DNA of 20,431 nucleotides from JBBPYR01 sp038199755 (lineage in GTDB: Bacteria > Chloroflexota > Ktedonobacteria > Ktedonobacterales > Ktedonobacteraceae), in NCBI GenBank assembly GCA_038199755.1, contig JBBPYR010000270.1, positions 1 to 20,431 on the forward strand, in the 5' to 3' direction. Shown one piece after another: positions 6,332 to 13,366 of this stretch. A program made the translations under genes and the position numbers. The stretch's first letter is position 1. The number at the start of each line of letters is the position of its first letter. The notes below the pieces were generated by a model, which searched no databases, was not told the DNA's origin, and saw only the letters and a list, made by a program, of their open reading frames with translations.

Positions 6332-7159
6332 TTATATTACTGTTTCATTTGTTCCCACTGTTGTTGAGCTAAACTCTTCACCAAGGTATGCTTTAATTAC
6401 GTCAGCATTCGCCTGAATCTCAGCAGGTTTTCCCTGTGCAATCACGCGCCCAAAATCCAGTACTAACACGCGGTCGGCGATACCCATCACAAGGGCCATA
6501 TCGTGTTCCACCAGAATTTGGGTGATGCCCAGTTGTTCCTTGATATCCAGAATGACGGAGGCGATATCCTCGGTTTCTTCCAGGCCCATACCCGCGACAG
6601 GCTCATCTAAGAGCAACAATTTTGGCTCTAAAGCCAGTGCCCGTGCGAGGTCGGCGCGTTTCTGCAAGCCATAGGGCAAGCTACCCAGCGGGGCATCGCG
6701 ATAGCGTTCCAGGCCCAGCAGGTGCAGCAGGTGCAAGCAATAGGCGCGGTTCTTACGCTCTTCACTGCTCGTCATACCGAGATAGAGGCCGCCGAGCAGA
6801 ATACCACTACGCATACGCGTATGGCGTCCGAGCAATAGATAGTCAAGCACCAGCGTGCTAGGAAACTGGCCCAGGTTTTGGAAGCTGCGTGCAATGCCTG
6901 CCTGTGCGACCTGATGTGTCTTGAGGGTCAACAGATTGCGTCCATCGAAAGTGACACTGCCAGTAGCTGGTTGATATACCCGCGAGAGCACGTTGAACAG
7001 CGACGTTTTGCCTGCACCATTGGGGCCGATGACGGCGAAGAGTTCTCCGCGCTGCACCTGAAACGAGACATCAGTCAAGGCGGCCAGACCCGCGAAACGC
7101 ACCGAGACCTGATCGACTGTGAGCAGCGGCTGCCTTGTTTGCGCTCCATCATTCTTCAT
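6332..7159 (-). CDS. livG: ABC transporter ATP-binding protein, LivG type
   Basis: Taken from the ATG at 7157-7159 this gene gives 275 residues. The frame is open further upstream, to 7258, but that stretch lies inside livF and shows no family similarity. Walker A GPNGAGKT is at 45-52 and LFNVLSRVYQPATG follows, as in LivG. The signature motif is LPYGLQKR (161-168), Walker B LLLLDEP (181-187), and the switch histidine lies in VEHDMALVM. It hydrolyses ATP to drive import through the LivH/LivM channel. It overlaps the end of the livF-type gene by 11 bp, which implies translational coupling. The LPYG form of the signature loop, in place of LSYG, is within family variation. Confidence 0.9.
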   Translation of the reverse strand: MKNDGAQTRQPLLTVDQVSVRFAGLAALTDVSFQVQRGELFAVIGPNGAGKTSLFNVLSRVYQPATGSVTFDGRNLLTLKTHQVAQAGIARSFQNLGQFPSTLVLDYLLLGRHTRMRSGILLGGLYLGMTSSEERKNRAYCLHLLHLLGLERYRDAPLGSLPYGLQKRADLARALALEPKLLLLDEPVAGMGLEETEDIASVILDIKEQLGITQILVEHDMALVMGIADRVLVLDFGRVIAQGKPAEIQANADVIKAYLGEEFSSTTVGTNETVI

Positions 7160-7946
7160 AAGCCCACCGCCTTGTGCGTCGCTGTTGGCGTAACGCGCCC
7201 ATATTGCTATGCTCACTGCCTTCATGCAAGCCAAGATAGAACTTACGCACACCTTCATCCTGCAGCAGTTCGGCGGCTGAGCTATTGAGTACCACCTTGC
7301 CTGTCTCTAGCACATAGCCGTGATGGGCGATAGATAAGGCCATCTGGGCATTCTGCTCGACCAGCAAAACGGCTGTTCCGCTGGCATTGATATCAGCGAT
7401 AATCTGCCGGATGCGTTGTACCATAAACGGGGCCAGACCGAGCGAGGGTTCATCGAGTAGCAAGAGTTTGGGATTTGCCATCAGGCCACGCCCTATTGCC
7501 AGCATTTGTTGTTCGCCGCCGGAGAGATAGCCCGCGATGCTCTTTTGGCGTTCACGCAAGACGGGGAAGAGATCCATCACGCGTTCATAGGCGCGGCGCG
7601 TTGTGGCCCCATTGGGCGTGGATAACGCGCCAGTACGCAAATTTTCATCAACCGTCAGATCGACAAACAGGCGTCTCCCCTCTAACACCTGCGCGATGCC
7701 ACGCTTGACAATTTGCGTGGCATCAAGGGAATCGATGCGCTCACCATCAAACGAAATAGAGCCATGGGTGAGTCGAGCTTTGTGAAAGGTGAGCAAGCCG
7801 GAGATAGCGCGGAAGATGGTTGTTTTACCCGCCCCATTGGCACCCAACAAGGCAACGACTGCCTTATCTGGCACCTCTAATGAGACCCCCTGCACGGCGG
7901 GCACAACACTCTGATACGTGACTACAATGTCCTGTAGAACCAGCAT
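7149..7946 (-). CDS. livF: ABC transporter ATP-binding protein, LivF type
   Basis: The 265-residue ATPase is the first gene of the importer operon. Walker A GANGAGKT spans residues 35-42, the LivF-type VLEGRRLFVDLTVDENL 88-104, the signature LSGGEQ 141-146, and Walker B LLLLDEP 161-167 with SLGLAP after it. The switch region reads LLVEQNAQMALSIAHHGYVLETG. It pairs with the LivG-type subunit. AGGAAGG before the ATG fixes the start. The last ~25 residues, after KFYLGLHEG, form a basic tail (LRQQRRTRRW) beyond the usual family end. That tail is the part overlapping the start region of the next gene. Gene order F-G-H-M-binding protein is the reverse of the E. coli liv order but common elsewhere. 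Confidence 0.91.
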   Translation of the reverse strand: MLVLQDIVVTYQSVVPAVQGVSLEVPDKAVVALLGANGAGKTTIFRAISGLLTFHKARLTHGSISFDGERIDSLDATQIVKRGIAQVLEGRRLFVDLTVDENLRTGALSTPNGATTRRAYERVMDLFPVLRERQKSIAGYLSGGEQQMLAIGRGLMANPKLLLLDEPSLGLAPFMVQRIRQIIADINASGTAVLLVEQNAQMALSIAHHGYVLETGKVVLNSSAAELLQDEGVRKFYLGLHEGSEHSNMGALRQQRRTRRWAYEE

Positions 7947-8000
7947 GATCTATCCTTCCTCGAAGATTGTTATTGGGAAAAGGATGATGTTGCAGTTCTT

Positions 8001-8006
8001 ATTATA
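8001..8006 (-). promoter_or_regulatory. Possible -10 box of the ABC importer operon
   Basis: On the minus strand these bases read TATAAT, 54 bases before the livF-type ATG, in the only sizeable gap upstream of the operon. No good -35 is seen at the right distance, so activator dependence is possible. Confidence is low because the region is AT-rich. Confidence 0.3.
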
Positions 8007-8048
8007 ACATGATATGTAGGGATTATGGTATGCTTGAGTAGTTTATGA

Positions 8049-8345
8049 AAGCTCATTAGTAGACATAACAGGTATTTTCTTGATTACTTGGAAGATGATA
8101 TTCACATTACAACGCCGCGTGCTCATACGCCTGCTGGTTGGGTAACATTAGCATTTCACGAGAACCTGGAAGAGGCCAGTTTATTGGCCCTGAATGCTAT
8201 GCTCGATGTTATGTACGAATTATACACTATACCGCGTCCGCAAGCCCTAGCTTTGGCGAGTCTCATTGTGGATTTGCGCGTCACACAGATTGTAAACGGC
8301 GGAATGCTCGGTGTGCATGCACTCTTACCACACGATATATTATAG
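8049..8345 (+). pseudogene. C-terminal remnant of an acetamidase/formamidase
   Basis: From an in-frame stop at 8046 the frame is open to TAG at 8343-8345. It encodes about 98 residues, of which the last ~85 match the C-terminal end of the acetamidase/formamidase (FmdA/AmdA) family: TPAGWVTLAFHENLEEA, then LALASLIVDLRVTQIVNG and GVHALLP. Complete family members are about 300 residues or more, so roughly the first two thirds are missing. The 140 bases between it and the importer cannot contain them. There is no ATG or ribosome binding site at the start of the homologous part; the first possible start is a TTG at 8088. It therefore looks like a 5'-deleted gene, divergent from the ABC importer. 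The family assignment is from memory of its C-terminal motif. Confidence 0.65.
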
Positions 8346-8609
8346 CAGAGGTACTTATTTGGGTATTTACAAGCTCAATTAGGGACATATGTATAAAATG
8401 AATGCATGTGAAGACATTTCTATGTATGGTTATTTTGCATATATGAATTGCCTATATCCAGAGCGTGCATGTGTATACTTTTTCTCTATACTTCTGCCTA
8501 AGAGCCGTGTATGCTAGTAGAGCAGTAGATGATGGAGAGGTGTTCACTGAAGAATAGCTCGACATCGTGAAAGTTTAGTGATCGCATCCATCTAGCAAAG
8601 GAGCAAGAG
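8346..8609. other. AT-rich intergenic region
   Basis: This stretch is clearly richer in A and T than its surroundings, and I see no gene, repeat, or hairpin of note. TTGCCT (8448-8453) and TATACT (8474-8479) resemble promoter hexamers for the small gene at 8610, but the 20-base spacing is too long to call them. Confidence 0.5.
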
Positions 8610-8840
8610 ATGTATCAGAGCAAACACATTGGCGATTGCGAGTTCTCGCTTGAGGATGGCACGCTACGCCTATACTCCCACCGCTTCGGCCAGTCATCAG
8701 GATTTGCCGCAAGCATGAGCAGCGAAGACACCATGCGCCTGCTTGAGTGGCTTTCCCAGCATCACGAGGAGATTTCCCGTTCGGTTCATGTTGAGGCAAA
8801 ACAGCCGAGACAAGAGCATCACTACACCCACTATTCCTGA
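8610..8840 (+). CDS. Small hypothetical protein
   Basis: The 76-residue product starts at an ATG with a strong AAAGGAG ribosome binding site seven bases upstream. It has no signal peptide or membrane segment. The middle (residues 37-57, SSEDTMRLLEWLSQHHEEIS) looks like an amphipathic helix and the tail is rich in His, Gln and Tyr. The first 30 residues read like beta strands (DCEFSLEDGTLRLYSHRFGQ). I do not recognise a family. A 50-bp perfect palindrome just after the stop would end its transcript. Confidence 0.65.
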   Translation: MYQSKHIGDCEFSLEDGTLRLYSHRFGQSSGFAASMSSEDTMRLLEWLSQHHEEISRSVHVEAKQPRQEHHYTHYS

Positions 8841-8857
8841 TTTATTCAGGGCGAGTT

Positions 8858-8907
8858 AAAGGCAAACAACAAGCGAGGCAACGTTGCCTCGCTTGTTGTT
8901 TGCCTTT
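8858..8907. terminator. 50-bp perfect palindrome, likely terminator between convergent genes
   Basis: Bases 8858-8882 are the exact reverse complement of 8883-8907 (25-bp arms, no loop, centre AACGTT). It lies between the stop of the small plus-strand gene (8840) and the stop of the minus-strand dehydrogenase gene (8914). On the plus strand it is followed by CTTTTCTTATCC, a T-rich tail that fits intrinsic termination. On the minus strand only TTTAACTC follows. Confidence 0.75.
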
Positions 8908-8913
8908 CTTTTC

Positions 8914-9927
8914 TTATCCCCACCGCTTGCGCAGGCGCGGCAAAATCTCTTTGGCGTAGAGTTGGATAAAACGGGACTGATCGTCTCCGGGTGCATGGAA
9001 GACGAGGTGTGTGAAGCCTAGTTCAAGATAGGGGCGAATCTGCTCAATATGCTCTTCAGGATCGCTGGAGACGAGCCAGCGGCGGTGCGCCTGGTCCGCG
9101 ATCTCTTCGGCCTTGCGCTCCATCTCACGTGGGTCGTGAATGTTGGCTTTGTCTTCCGCTGACAAGGCCAATGCTGCCCAGATGCGCGTATCTTGCATTG
9201 CACGCTCGCGATCACTATCGAACGAGACCTTGATCTCAAGCAGGCGTTCAACACTGGATGGATCGCGACCAGCAGCCTTTGCGCCCTCCTCAACGGCTGG
9301 CAACAACTGCTCACGGTACAGAGCATCGCCCTTGCCTGATGTGCAGATGAAGCCATCACCCGCACGACCCGCGAACTTTGCCGCAACCGGCCCGCCCGCG
9401 CTAATATAAATGGGCACTGGCTGGTCTGGACGGTCATAGATGGTCGCGTTGCGCGTATGATAATATTCGCCGTCAAAGGTCACGATCTCTTCTTGCCAGA
9501 GCTTCTTGATCAGCGTCACCGCTTCACGCAAGCGGGCTAAACGCTCCTTGGCGGGTGGCCAATCTGTCGCCGTGACCGCGACCTCGTTGAGCGATTCGCC
9601 GGAGCCAACGCCCAGGATGACGCGGCCTGGGAAGAGTGCGCCCAGTGTGCCAAATGCCTGTGCGACCACGGCGGGCGGATAGCGGAACGTGGGGGTTAAC
9701 ACGCTTGTGCCGAGCACAACACGTTTCGTGCGTTCGCCCGCCGCCCCCAACCACGCGATCGCGGACGGTGCGTGTCCATTGGTGTGTCGCCATGGCTGAA
9801 AATGATCGCTAATCCAGACGCTATCAAAACCGTTTTCCTCTGCCTCAACGGTAAAGTCCAGCAGTTGGCGCGGCCCAAACTGCTCGGCTGATGCCTTATA
9901 TCCTAATTTCAACGGATGGTCCGCCAT
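8914..9927 (-). CDS. fgd: F420-dependent glucose-6-phosphate dehydrogenase homologue
   Basis: The 337-residue luciferase-like (LLM) flavin/F420 oxidoreductase closely resembles mycobacterial FGD1 along its whole length: LKLGYKASAEQF at the start, SDHFQPWRH at 40-48, LGTSVLTPTFRY at 72-83, FICTSGKG at 193-200, and NHLVFHAPG-like HLVFHAPG near the end. Residues that match the known catalytic set of FGD1 are D41, H42, W46 and E111. Those matching its phosphate pocket are T196, K199, K260 and R283. The enzyme would oxidise glucose-6-phosphate (or another sugar-6-phosphate) to the lactone and reduce cofactor F420 in the cytoplasm. GAGGA lies upstream of the ATG. It follows an alpha/beta hydrolase gene by 69 bp on the same strand. 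No F420 biosynthesis gene is in the window. Confidence 0.88.
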   Translation of the reverse strand: MADHPLKLGYKASAEQFGPRQLLDFTVEAEENGFDSVWISDHFQPWRHTNGHAPSAIAWLGAAGERTKRVVLGTSVLTPTFRYPPAVVAQAFGTLGALFPGRVILGVGSGESLNEVAVTATDWPPAKERLARLREAVTLIKKLWQEEIVTFDGEYYHTRNATIYDRPDQPVPIYISAGGPVAAKFAGRAGDGFICTSGKGDALYREQLLPAVEEGAKAAGRDPSSVERLLEIKVSFDSDRERAMQDTRIWAALALSAEDKANIHDPREMERKAEEIADQAHRRWLVSSDPEEHIEQIRPYLELGFTHLVFHAPGDDQSRFIQLYAKEILPRLRKRWG

Positions 9928-9996
9928 CGATTGTATCCTCTTTTCCTAACTTGACTTGAAGCACTTGGAGTTGATGCATTTCGTAGCACCTCATTA

Positions 9997-10752
9997 CTAT
10001 GACACGTGGCTCTTGATGAAATCAATACTTTTCTGTACGATGATATCTTTATCATTGTCCAGCGTGGCAACGTGATACGAGTTTTCCAGCCACACCAGTT
10101 GCTTATCGCTGCTCGAAATTTTTTGCATTATCGCCTCAGCATTGATTGGCGGCACTACGTGATCTTCACGTGAAACAAAGATCAGGGTGGGACAGGTGAT
10201 GCGTGGCAACATTTCCTCGGTTACTTTCATCAATGCGAGCAACTCTTTGATGGTTGGTACAGGCGTTACCGGGTAAGCGAGTTCTGACACCCCGCTGGCC
10301 TTGATATCGCTACCGATGCCGGGCAGTTCAGCCGGGGCATCCGCTGCATAGGCGAGTGCGGCAAGGCCGGGATTGTGTGTAGAAATGACCGCATTAATGG
10401 GAATGATGCCCTTAAATAGCTCCGGGTGCTGCCCCGCCATGTAGAGCGTCAGTGTGCCGCCCATCGAGAGACCCGCGACGAAGAGCGTGTCACAGCGGTC
10501 GCGCAGCCATGTTGCGGCCTGCTCTAAATCAGCGATCCACTGGCTCGCGGTGGAGACTGCCATATCTGCGGGTGTGGTGCCATGACCACGTAAGCGCGGC
10601 AAGGCGACAGTAAAACCCGCGTTGGCCAGGGCCTCCGCTAAATAGCGCATACTGTGTGGGTTGCCCGTATAGCCATGCGAGACAAGCACACCAACCTTGC
10701 CATTCTCAGCATAAAATGGTTCCGCTCCAGGCATGACAACTAGCTCAGTCAT
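9997..10752 (-). CDS. Alpha/beta hydrolase, carboxylesterase/monoacylglycerol lipase type
   Basis: This 251-residue soluble hydrolase resembles the thermostable carboxylesterase Est30 and monoacylglycerol lipase group. The oxyanion-hole region is SHGYTGNP (25-32). The nucleophile elbow is GLSMGG with S96, the acid residue is D197 in SREDHVVPP, and the catalytic histidine is H227 in SYHVATLD. The complete triad implies an active esterase on short- or medium-chain esters. There is no signal peptide, so it acts in the cytoplasm. AAGGAG stands shortly before the ATG. It may be co-transcribed with the F420-dependent dehydrogenase 69 bp downstream; a functional link is not evident. Confidence 0.88.
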   Translation of the reverse strand: MTELVVMPGAEPFYAENGKVGVLVSHGYTGNPHSMRYLAEALANAGFTVALPRLRGHGTTPADMAVSTASQWIADLEQAATWLRDRCDTLFVAGLSMGGTLTLYMAGQHPELFKGIIPINAVISTHNPGLAALAYAADAPAELPGIGSDIKASGVSELAYPVTPVPTIKELLALMKVTEEMLPRITCPTLIFVSREDHVVPPINAEAIMQKISSSDKQLVWLENSYHVATLDNDKDIIVQKSIDFIKSHVS

Positions 10753-10870
10753 CTTTTTCTCCTTCTATGTAGGAAACAATACGTCATTGTGGTGTTCTTC
10801 CCATATCTTACAATATCCTATGTTATGATTGACACGGGGATGGGCAAACGGAAAGGAGCATAAAACACTT

Positions 10871-12010
10871 ATGGCTGAAGAACAGCTATCGCGCCGTCGC
10901 GCCCTGGTCATGTTGCTACTGACTCCACCTCTGCTATTCGGGTTGAGCACGAGCAGCGAACAACTAGCAGTTGGCGCGAGAAAAGCGGGTCAAATTCGCT
11001 TGGCAATGCTCAGTTTCTGGCATGTGCATGCCAGTGATTACTTGCATCAGGCTCTTGCCAATCATGCTACCTCAGTAGCTGCTGTATGGGATGAGGAGCC
11101 AGCGCGTGGTCAGGCCCAGGCACACACCCTTAGCGTGCCGTTTTATACGCAACTCGACGATTTGCTGGCTCATGCCGATGTTGATGGCGTGATTGTTGAC
11201 GCGCCAACAACAATGCACCGCGATGTGATGGTTGCGGCAGCACGGGCAGGAAAGCATATCTTCACGGAAAAGGTGCTGGCTCCAACCTTGCATGAAGCCA
11301 ACGAAATTATCGCGGCAGTTGATAACGCGGGTGTGGTGCTGATGGTTTCGCTGCCCCGGCTCTATTCGGGCAGCACGCTTGCCATAAAAAGCCTGCTAGA
11401 CCAGCAAGTGCTTGGTGAGGTGACGCAGGTACGCATACGGGTAGTTCACGATGGCGCGTTAAGAACGGCGTTACATCCGCAGGGATGGTTGCCGCCCTCC
11501 TTTTTTGATGCCAAACAAACGGCAGGTGGGGCAATGATTGATCTGGGCTGCCATCCCATGTACTTGGCACGCTATTTTCTCGGCATGCCAGCGCGTGTCA
11601 ATGCGACCTATGGCTACGTTACCGGGCGTGCGGTAGAGGATAACGCGGTCGTCTTGCTAGACTATGCACAGGGGGCAATAGGCATTGTCGAAACTGGCTT
11701 CGTCAATCCTTTCTCGCCGTTTACTATCGAGGCACATGGCACGAAGGGCAGCTTGCTCTATGGAACGCCCGATAGCATCTTGCGTCTCCGCAGCTCGCAA
11801 GCGGGTGGATCAGGAAGTGGTCAGTGGCGCACCTGGACAGATATCCCGCCAGATCAGCCTACCGCTTTCCAACAATGGCTCACCACTATTCAACAAGGTG
11901 TAACGCGCAGCGAAAATCGCCAGATCGCACTCGATCTCAGCGCATTGATGGAGGCCGCGAATACCGCCGCGAAGACGCATCAATCCGTACCCTTGAACAA
12001 AATTCAGTAG
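10871..12010 (+). CDS. Gfo/Idh/MocA-family oxidoreductase with twin-arginine-like leader
   Basis: Taken from ATG 10871 (AAAGGAG upstream) it has 379 residues; the frame is open from TTG 10829 but that start is weaker. Residues 1-30 look like a Tat signal: SRRRALVMLLLTPPLLFGLS, a twin-arginine motif plus hydrophobic core. The NAD(P)-binding domain follows (about 41-160), with the family's EK pair as E133-K134 in FTEKVLAP. The C-terminal domain has GGAMIDLGCHP (219-229), including the usual catalytic-region Asp and His. The dinucleotide-binding glycine loop is unusual: where GxGxxG is expected there is LSFWHVHA (47-54). It probably oxidises or reduces a sugar or related alcohol, perhaps outside the membrane with a tightly bound cofactor. 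The substrate is unknown. Its stop codon lies inside a palindromic repeat arm. Confidence 0.85.
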   Translation: MAEEQLSRRRALVMLLLTPPLLFGLSTSSEQLAVGARKAGQIRLAMLSFWHVHASDYLHQALANHATSVAAVWDEEPARGQAQAHTLSVPFYTQLDDLLAHADVDGVIVDAPTTMHRDVMVAAARAGKHIFTEKVLAPTLHEANEIIAAVDNAGVVLMVSLPRLYSGSTLAIKSLLDQQVLGEVTQVRIRVVHDGALRTALHPQGWLPPSFFDAKQTAGGAMIDLGCHPMYLARYFLGMPARVNATYGYVTGRAVEDNAVVLLDYAQGAIGIVETGFVNPFSPFTIEAHGTKGSLLYGTPDSILRLRSSQAGGSGSGQWRTWTDIPPDQPTAFQQWLTTIQQGVTRSENRQIALDLSALMEAANTAAKTHQSVPLNKIQ

Positions 12011-12083
12011 GGGCGCGGGAGGACGAGGAGGTCGGGTGCCGGGAACCTTGGACCCTTGGGTCGCCCGTGCTGGGAATACTCAT
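12003..12083. repeat. Single arm of a palindromic repeat spanning two stop codons
   Basis: It begins TTCAGTAGGGGCG, the same terminal sequence as the inverted-repeat element at 13094-13244. It runs through GGACCCTTGGGTCGCCCGTG to AATACTCA, closely following the reverse complement of that element's right half. The TAG stop of the plus-strand oxidoreductase (12008-12010) and the TGA stop of the minus-strand gene (12080-12082) both lie within it. Confidence 0.7.
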
Positions 12084-12973
12084 AAGCTCGCATCTCGATG
12101 TTCAGTCCAATAATGATGGGTTTTGGCAATAACAGTGATGACGTTCTTCATCTCTTTTTCTATGCCAAAAGCAGGCCCAGTCGGCAAGAAGAGCATGCGT
12201 CCCTCGCGTCGTACCGAGACGTTTTCGACTGTGATCGCGCACCACAGCCAGTAGGCCATCTCCTCATCATCACAGCGCAAGCCTATCCAGCCGGGTTGTT
12301 CGCCACGGATGATGGGAAGCTCTGTCACCATGCGCAGGCCGCGCTCAATCTCGCTCAGCACGCGCTCGTAGCCCTCCGGGTCAGCCCGAATCTCGTCGGG
12401 ACTGGCAGGCTCCAGCAGCGTACCGCGATGTGGCGGGCCACCCGCTAAGGCCAGATCACAAAAGTCGGTCCACATCTCATTCCATGCTACCCGTCCTTGC
12501 TCATCGTAGCGCATGGGTGCCGTGCCCATCGGCGTCGTGCAGACTGGATTACCGTTGCGGTAGCGTGGTGGCAGCATATCCGGCGAAATGGTGGGAAAAG
12601 ACAGGCCAGTATGCTCGTGGGGATGGCGTTCACGGCGAACTGGTGCTTGGGCAGTAAGAAGATCGCGGCAGTCAATCTCCGCAACTTGGCCACCGATAAT
12701 TGTCACCTTGCTAATGGGTTGTGCTCCGCTTCCCCACACGTTATAGTTACCTGCGGGAAGTGCGGCATACACACCTGCGAACATCCTCCGTCCGCCGAGC
12801 CTACGTTCCCAGATGGCTGTATGCGTTCTGCGCGTGTCGTCTCCCGTTGGGCTGACCTCGATCTCGCTTCCACACAATTCCTCTTTGGCATAGAGAATCA
12901 ATGCGCCAATCTCACCACCGATATCCAACACCACCTGTTCCGTGTGTATCCGTTTGGCATACGTCTCGACCAT
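12080..12973 (-). CDS. Conserved-looking protein of unknown function
   Basis: I do not recognise a named family for this 297-residue soluble protein. Three parts can be seen. The N-terminal ~105 residues look beta-rich (QVVLDIGGEIGALILYA, then WERRLGGRRMFAGVYAALPAG), like a small carbohydrate-binding or transthyretin-like sandwich. A middle segment, 130-180, has FPTISPDMLPPRY and FCDLALAGGPPHRG. The C-terminal part, about 195-290, opens RGLRMVTELPI and continues QPGWIGLRCDDEEMAYWLWC and EKEMKNVITVIAKTHHYW. GAGGAG before the ATG supports the start and codon use looks normal, so I take it as a real gene. It stands alone between repeat regions and is convergent with the oxidoreductase. Confidence 0.75.
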   Translation of the reverse strand: MVETYAKRIHTEQVVLDIGGEIGALILYAKEELCGSEIEVSPTGDDTRRTHTAIWERRLGGRRMFAGVYAALPAGNYNVWGSGAQPISKVTIIGGQVAEIDCRDLLTAQAPVRRERHPHEHTGLSFPTISPDMLPPRYRNGNPVCTTPMGTAPMRYDEQGRVAWNEMWTDFCDLALAGGPPHRGTLLEPASPDEIRADPEGYERVLSEIERGLRMVTELPIIRGEQPGWIGLRCDDEEMAYWLWCAITVENVSVRREGRMLFLPTGPAFGIEKEMKNVITVIAKTHHYWTEHRDASL

Positions 12974-13044
12974 CGTCTGCTCCTCACTATACAGTAAACT
13001 TGCTCTGCTCCATCACACATTGTTTGGTCGGGACGCACGAGCGC

Positions 13045-13273
13045 GTCCAAGAGACATCAACCTAAGAATGGATGAGCTGGTGGGAACGCTCGTTTCAGTA
13101 GGGGCGGGGTGGTGAGGACGGGTGGAAGGGACCCTCGAGTCGCCCGTGGGGTGGGGCAAACGCCCAAAAAAGGGTGGGTATTGCCGGCACGGGCGACCCA
13201 AGGGTCCCAGCCCCGCCTCGTCCGCCGCCCCCGCCCCTACTGAATCGTTCGCGTAGGTTGATGTCTCTTGGAC
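13045..13273. repeat. Outer 20-bp inverted repeat enclosing an inserted palindromic element
   Basis: Bases 13045-13064 (GTCCAAGAGACATCAACCTA) are the exact reverse complement of 13254-13273. The 189 bases between them contain the separate inverted-repeat element 13094-13244. This fits an older palindromic element split by a later insertion. A further small hairpin (GGACGC 13031-13036 with GCGTCC 13043-13048) touches the left arm. Confidence 0.75.
13094..13244. mobile_element. MITE-like inverted-repeat element
   Basis: Perfect 14-bp terminal inverted repeats, TTCAGTAGGGGCGG (13094-13107) and its complement (13231-13244), bound a 151-bp element with no coding capacity. Internal arms share GGGACCC and GTCGCCCGTG in inverted orientation, so the whole could fold into a long imperfect hairpin. 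TCGT stands directly outside both ends (13090-13093 and 13245-13248), a possible 4-bp target duplication. A related single arm is at 12003-12083. Confidence 0.65.
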
Positions 13274-13344
13274 CAGCTTCAGCGCGTCCCGTCCCCGTTG
13301 AGGAGCGATTCGCCAACAGGCCGCGGACGCGCTGAAGCTGGTCC
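13270..13344. repeat. 75-bp palindromic element (GGACCAGCTTCAGCGCGTCC arms)
   Basis: Perfect 20-bp arms at 13270-13289 and 13325-13344 enclose a 35-base core that includes GTTGAGGAGCGATTCGCCAAC. The same core and nearly the same arms recur at 20221-20309. The right side continues GGTCCCTAC, matching the GTAGGGACC end of that copy, while the left end overlaps the outer inverted repeat 13254-13273. Confidence 0.8.
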
Positions 13345-13366
13345 CTACAACATTATCGCCACTTTC

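Noticed and set aside
7160..7258. N-terminal extension of the LivG-type ATPase
   Set aside because: It would overlap livF by over 100 bp and shows no similarity to the family. The ATG at 7157-7159 gives the normal length.
13095..13316. A reading frame within the repeat cluster
   Set aside because: It is made of repeat arms; the Gly/Arg/Pro-rich translation reflects GC-rich palindromes.
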